Assembly: GCF_000765695.2 (NCBI RefSeq)
Contig: NZ_JRPB02000002.1
Span: forward strand, 1 to 64,000
Source of the DNA: Helicobacter sp. MIT 11-5569
GTDB taxonomy: Bacteria > Campylobacterota > Campylobacteria > Campylobacterales > Helicobacteraceae
DNA: 64,000 nucleotides
Direction: 5' to 3'
Numbering within the stretch: position 1 is the stretch's first letter; each line of letters opens with the position of its first letter. This document shows positions 60,136 to 64,000 of this stretch, piece after piece. The notes beneath the pieces were generated by a model. That model searched no databases. It had not been told where the DNA came from and was given only the letters and a program-made list of their open reading frames with translations. A program made the position numbers and the translations under genes.

Positions 60136-62787
60136 ATGGATAAAACCAAAGAAACAGAATTTATTTTTACATTAATGTGCGAACAATTAGAAGTAGTTGC
60201 ACCACAAATTTGCCCTTTATTTATTGCTTTAAAAGATGGAAGCACAGAAGATTTTAACTCTTTTAGCACATTAAGTGCGGAGAATATTTCTCATCTTATT
60301 AAGGCTTTTACGCTTTATCATTTGTTGTTAAATATTATTGATGAACGCTATCGTTTAAATAGAGTGCAACACAGCAAAATTCAAAATGCACTGCAAGAGC
60401 TAAAAGCGCAAAATTATGATATACAGGATATTCAAGAAGTGCTAAAGAAAATGCGATTCTATCCTGTTTTTACCGCTCACCCTACGGAATCTTTGCGTAG
60501 AACATTTTTAGAGAGCTATCATGAAATGTGCGATGATTTGGAAAAATGGTTTAAATTTGGCGATGTTAAAGCAAAGGAGCATTTGAAATATCGTCTAAAC
60601 TTGCTTTGGTATAGCCATATTGTCCGCAGTGAAAAAATTGAAGTTTTGTTTGAGCTAGATAATCTGCTTTATTTTATGGAAAGTTCTATTTTGCAAAGTG
60701 GTGTTAATGTGCTTAAAGAAGTGCAAGAAGCACTAGAAATTTTGGGCGATAAAGAATCTCTAAAAAAATCTCCTATTAGGCTTGGAAGTTGGATTGGGGG
60801 AGATAGAGATGGGAATCCTTATGTTACAAATGCCATTATGCTTGAAGTGATGAAAAAACAACACGAGACAATTATTAATCAGTATTTAAAAAGGATTGAT
60901 AAATTAGGGCGTGAGCTGTCCATAGCGCAAGAATATATTACCCCAAGTGAAGATTTGATGGAGAGTTTAGAAGCAGAAAAGGAGCATTTAGGGATTCTTG
61001 CAAAAAAGTTATTTGTGCAAGAGCCTTTTCGCGCTAAGCTAACTTGTATGCGCCAAAAATTACATAATAGAATCTTAGCTTTAAACCTACCAGAAAGCGC
61101 GCTAAGTGAAAATAAACCTTATATGTATGCAAATTCTAAAGAGTTTATTAAAGATATTGATATGATGATAAACTCCTTAGACGTGCGCAGCAGTTTATAT
61201 TTAAAAGAGTTAAAAAACTTAGCAATTCTTGCGGGATTCCATTTAATGCAGCTTGATTTTCGCCAACATAGAGATGTATTTTGGAATGCACTTGCGGAGA
61301 TTTTTTCTCATCTTGGATATGTGCAAGGGGATTTAACGCTTTTACCAAAACTTGAGCAAACAAAAGTGTTAAATGCAGCTTTAGACGCACCATTGTTGGA
61401 TTTAAATATTTTGTATGGTAAGTTGAGCGCGCAAACACAGGAAACTTTGCTAGCCTTTGTAAATTTCAAATGGGCAAAAGACAAAATTAGTGATAGTATT
61501 ATGGATTCTTGTATTATCTCAATGTGCCAAAGTGCAAATGATTTGCTTTGTGTGTTGTGGTTTGCAAAACAAAGTGGATTGTGGCGCAAAGGCAAAAAAA
61601 CGCGCATTTCTATCTCTCCACTTTTTGAGACAATTAATGATTTGGAATCCGCTCCGCAAATTTTGCGCCAATTATGTGCAAATCCACATTACGCAGAATA
61701 TCTACAATCGCGCAAAAATTATCAAGAAATTATGATTGGTTATTCAGATTCTAGTAAAGATGGCGGAATCTTTACGAGCAATTATGCTTTGCGTAAAGCG
61801 ATTGAAAATTTAATTGTGTTAGAAGAAGAATTAAAGATTAAATTTAGACTATTTCATGGTAGGGGCGGAAGTGTTAGTCGCGGTGGTGGCGCGCTTGAAA
61901 ATGCTCTTTTGAGTTCTCCTCTTAAAAGTGTGGCAGGTTTTTTAAAAACAACTGAGCAAGGTGAAGTGATTAGCTATAAATATCTTAATCCTAAAAAGGC
62001 GGAATCTAATTTAAGTAGCACTTTAGCAACTTTGCTTAAAAAGTCTATGTATGATAGATATGGCAAGCAACACGACAAAGAAAATTTTGATTTTGATACA
62101 ATTTTGCAAAATGTGAGTGTGGAATCTTATAAAGCATATCGGAATTTGGTGTATGAAACAGAAGGTTTTATAGAGTATTTTAAGCAAGCAACTCCTATTT
62201 ATTTTATCCAGCAATTAAACATCGGCTCGCGCCCAAGCAAGCGTAAAGATACACAAAATGTGGAAGATTTGCGCGCGATTCCTTGGGTGTTTGCTTGGAT
62301 GCAGAATCGTTCTATAATTCCTGCATGGTATGGCTTAGGAAGTGGGCTTGAAGCAGCTTTTAAACAATATGGAGATAAAGAAATTTTCAGACGATGCTAT
62401 AAGGAAGATTTATTTTTTAAAACAACGCTTGATAATATTTCGCAAGCTTTCTTAAAAGTGGATTTAGAGATTGCTAAGCATTATAGTGATTTTGTAGAAA
62501 ATAAAGTATTGCGGGATTGTATTTGGGAGAGAATTGAAAAGGAATACCATTTGACAATGCAATGGCTTTTATATGTGCGCGAAGAAGAGCATTTATTGGC
62601 AAGTGAAAAGCTTATTCAAGAATCTATTTTGCTAAGAAAACCTTTTTTAAGAAGTCTTAGCTTTTTTCAATTGCATTTAATGCGTGCTTTTAAAGAATCG
62701 CAATATGCAGAACAAAAAGAACGTATTGCTAAACAGATTGTAACAACAATTGTTGGAATCGCACAAGGTGTTAGAAATACAGGGTGA
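60136..62787 (+). CDS. ppc: Phosphoenolpyruvate carboxylase
   Basis: 883-residue enzyme fixing bicarbonate onto phosphoenolpyruvate to form oxaloacetate, an anaplerotic step. Active-site motifs: VFTAHPTESLRRTFL (catalytic His, about 115), GSWIGGDRDGNPYVT (about 220), MIGYSDSSKDGGIFTSNYAL, and FHGRGGSVSRGGG. The C-terminal ending VRNTG matches the family. Full length is normal. H. pylori lacks this enzyme. Confidence 0.97.
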   Translation: MDKTKETEFIFTLMCEQLEVVAPQICPLFIALKDGSTEDFNSFSTLSAENISHLIKAFTLYHLLLNIIDERYRLNRVQHSKIQNALQELKAQNYDIQDIQEVLKKMRFYPVFTAHPTESLRRTFLESYHEMCDDLEKWFKFGDVKAKEHLKYRLNLLWYSHIVRSEKIEVLFELDNLLYFMESSILQSGVNVLKEVQEALEILGDKESLKKSPIRLGSWIGGDRDGNPYVTNAIMLEVMKKQHETIINQYLKRIDKLGRELSIAQEYITPSEDLMESLEAEKEHLGILAKKLFVQEPFRAKLTCMRQKLHNRILALNLPESALSENKPYMYANSKEFIKDIDMMINSLDVRSSLYLKELKNLAILAGFHLMQLDFRQHRDVFWNALAEIFSHLGYVQGDLTLLPKLEQTKVLNAALDAPLLDLNILYGKLSAQTQETLLAFVNFKWAKDKISDSIMDSCIISMCQSANDLLCVLWFAKQSGLWRKGKKTRISISPLFETINDLESAPQILRQLCANPHYAEYLQSRKNYQEIMIGYSDSSKDGGIFTSNYALRKAIENLIVLEEELKIKFRLFHGRGGSVSRGGGALENALLSSPLKSVAGFLKTTEQGEVISYKYLNPKKAESNLSSTLATLLKKSMYDRYGKQHDKENFDFDTILQNVSVESYKAYRNLVYETEGFIEYFKQATPIYFIQQLNIGSRPSKRKDTQNVEDLRAIPWVFAWMQNRSIIPAWYGLGSGLEAAFKQYGDKEIFRRCYKEDLFFKTTLDNISQAFLKVDLEIAKHYSDFVENKVLRDCIWERIEKEYHLTMQWLLYVREEEHLLASEKLIQESILLRKPFLRSLSFFQLHLMRAFKESQYAEQKERIAKQIVTTIVGIAQGVRNTG

Positions 62788-62832
62788 TTTTTGTTTTATG
62801 TATAAATTTTGATAGAGATTCCTAAAATATAC

Positions 62833-62838
62833 TATAAT
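62833..62838 (+). promoter_or_regulatory. Likely -10 box of the symporter gene
   Basis: TATAAT stands 41 bases before the symporter start and is preceded by an AT-rich stretch; a poor TTTGAT lies about 19 bases upstream. Confidence 0.4.
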
Positions 62839-62879
62839 TGCGGCTTTAAAAGTTTTTAATTTTTATAAAAGGAATTTTT

Positions 62880-64000
62880 ATGAATTATGAGTTTTTTAGC
62901 CACTTTTTACGACTCTCTAGCCCGCAAATCTTAATGATTTTGACAACACTTTTTGTAATATTTTTCATTATCAAAAAAATGTATGATAAGAAAATTAGTT
63001 TTGCAGCTAGAATGCTTTTTGCACTTTGTGTCGGTCTTTTGTTGGGTTTTGTTTTGCAATACTTAGCGGATTATCCTAGCGCAAATGAAGCTAAAGCAAT
63101 AATTTGGTTTGATGAAGCAAAACACTGGTTTGGATTTTTTAGTGCTGTATTTGTGGCATTTATCAAAATGCTAGTGATTCCATTAATTTTTTCTTGTATT
63201 GTGAAAGTTATTATAGAAATTGATAAAGATGTTAAAATCTCTTCTTTGCTTAGTGTTAGTCTTTTTTGGATACTTTTTAGCACGGCTTTAGCCGCGATTG
63301 TGGGCTTAAGTTTAGCAGTTGTATTTGACTTGGGGAAAAATATAATCTTAGATGAGGGGACAAGACAGATTAGAGAAATTGCAACTTTAACAAGTATTCT
63401 ACAAAACCTAATCCCTAGCAATATTATTAATGCAATGAGTAAAGAAAATATTATCGCCATAGTGATTTTTGCCTTTTTTGTTGGGATTGGCGGAAAACAT
63501 ATTAGCAAACAAGAAGAATATGAAAAGTCTTTTACAAGCTTTAAGAATCTTGTTAAAACTTTCTATGGCATTATGATGCAAATGACAGGAGTGGTGATTC
63601 ACTTTATGCCTTATGCTGTGGTATGTATGATGGCAAATGTTCTTTTAAGTAATGGCTTTGAAGCAATTAAAACAGCAGGACTTTTTATTATTTTGACTTA
63701 TGTTGCAATGCTTTTAATGTTTGGAGTGCATTTTGTGTTGTTGTTCTCTCAAGGATTAAATCCGCTAATTTATATCAAAAAAGCCTTCCCGGTTTTGCTT
63801 TTTGCTTTTAGTTCTCGTTCAAGTGTCGCAACTTTACCCCTTAATATTTCTACTTTGCAAGATAAATTTGGAGTTTCATCAGCAGTCGCTAATTTTGTAG
63901 CAAGTATTGGCACAACAACAGGGCTTAATGGTTGTGCTGGATATTTTCCTGCAATGGCTGCAGTGTTGGTTGCAAATTTATTGGGAGTAGAAATTGATTT
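62880..64000 (+). CDS. Dicarboxylate/cystine symporter (DAACS family), partial
   Basis: Open from the ATG at 62880 to the window end, 373 codons and no stop, so the C-terminus is outside. The protein has about eight membrane helices. FVAFIKMLVIPLIFSCIVKV, LQNLIPSNIINAMSKENII, the serine-rich AFSSRSSVATLPLN and TTTGLNGCAGYFPAMAAV match sodium:dicarboxylate symporters, and the length and loops resemble TcyP cystine carriers more than GltP. AAAAGGAA precedes the start. Confidence 0.88.
   Translation, partial: MNYEFFSHFLRLSSPQILMILTTLFVIFFIIKKMYDKKISFAARMLFALCVGLLLGFVLQYLADYPSANEAKAIIWFDEAKHWFGFFSAVFVAFIKMLVIPLIFSCIVKVIIEIDKDVKISSLLSVSLFWILFSTALAAIVGLSLAVVFDLGKNIILDEGTRQIREIATLTSILQNLIPSNIINAMSKENIIAIVIFAFFVGIGGKHISKQEEYEKSFTSFKNLVKTFYGIMMQMTGVVIHFMPYAVVCMMANVLLSNGFEAIKTAGLFIILTYVAMLLMFGVHFVLLFSQGLNPLIYIKKAFPVLLFAFSSRSSVATLPLNISTLQDKFGVSSAVANFVASIGTTTGLNGCAGYFPAMAAVLVANLLGVEID

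Overview
The window is an AT-rich chromosomal segment of a Helicobacter species, most likely an enterohepatic one rather than H. pylori. It has Helicobacter-type neighbourhoods (U32 protease next to a remote CheZ; minD-minE near dprA; lon-bamD-fliW) but also genes H. pylori lacks (argD, ppc) and a Campylobacter-type major outer membrane porin. That mix resembles the H. pullorum/H. canadensis group. This placement is inference from gene content; there is no rRNA marker here.

Layout. 1-8.6 kb: an accessory redox cluster with two Tat-exported aldo/keto reductases (the first frameshifted), a cupin, a Tat-exported hydrolase, flavodoxin-fold proteins, an arginase-fold enzyme and a MerR regulator fused to a truncated quinone reductase. 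A T6SS amidase effector/immunity pair (Tae4/Tai4-like) sits inside it. 8.6-13.8 kb: gamma-carbonic anhydrase, then the lactate operon lctP-lutABC. 13.8-22.2 kb: housekeeping genes (U32/TrhP, CheZ, GpmI, MraY, MurD, PriA). 22.3-29.6 kb: a decayed type IV secretion island with a frameshifted VirB4 ATPase, exported proteins and three genes that end in the same 45-residue tail, two of them with nuclease-toxin-like domains. 29.5-38 kb: aminotransferase, antiporter, DprA, WD40 protein, polysaccharide deacetylase, MinE, MinD, RNase HII. 38.2-40.6 kb: an EcoRI-type methylase with a DUF262-HNH nuclease. 40.6-57.2 kb: Lon, BamD, FliW, ProC, MiaA, a glycosyltransferase, YqgF, a CheX-domain protein, OmpA-like protein, NadE, a DegT-family protein without its lysine, LpxK, ATP-grasp, cupredoxin and an iron-type ABC importer. 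57.3-64 kb: MOMP-type porin, ArgD, PEP carboxylase and a dicarboxylate/cystine symporter cut by the window end.

The most unusual part is the 22.3-29.6 kb island. Three different reading frames finish with a nearly identical tail of constant length. Each tail also carries the ribosome binding site and ATGA start for the next gene, so the array looks like a shuffling cassette system for candidate secreted toxins. Inside two of these genes, and in the broken signal peptide of a third, lie about 85-96 bp cloverleaf-like palindromic inserts. The two in-frame ones share the same fold plan, including a possible pseudoknot, despite different sequence. Every frameshift seen in the window (four, each one base short in an A or T run) lies in accessory genes; the complete housekeeping genes are all intact. 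No intergenic stretch exceeds 300 bases. No tRNA, rRNA, CRISPR array or integrase was recognised.
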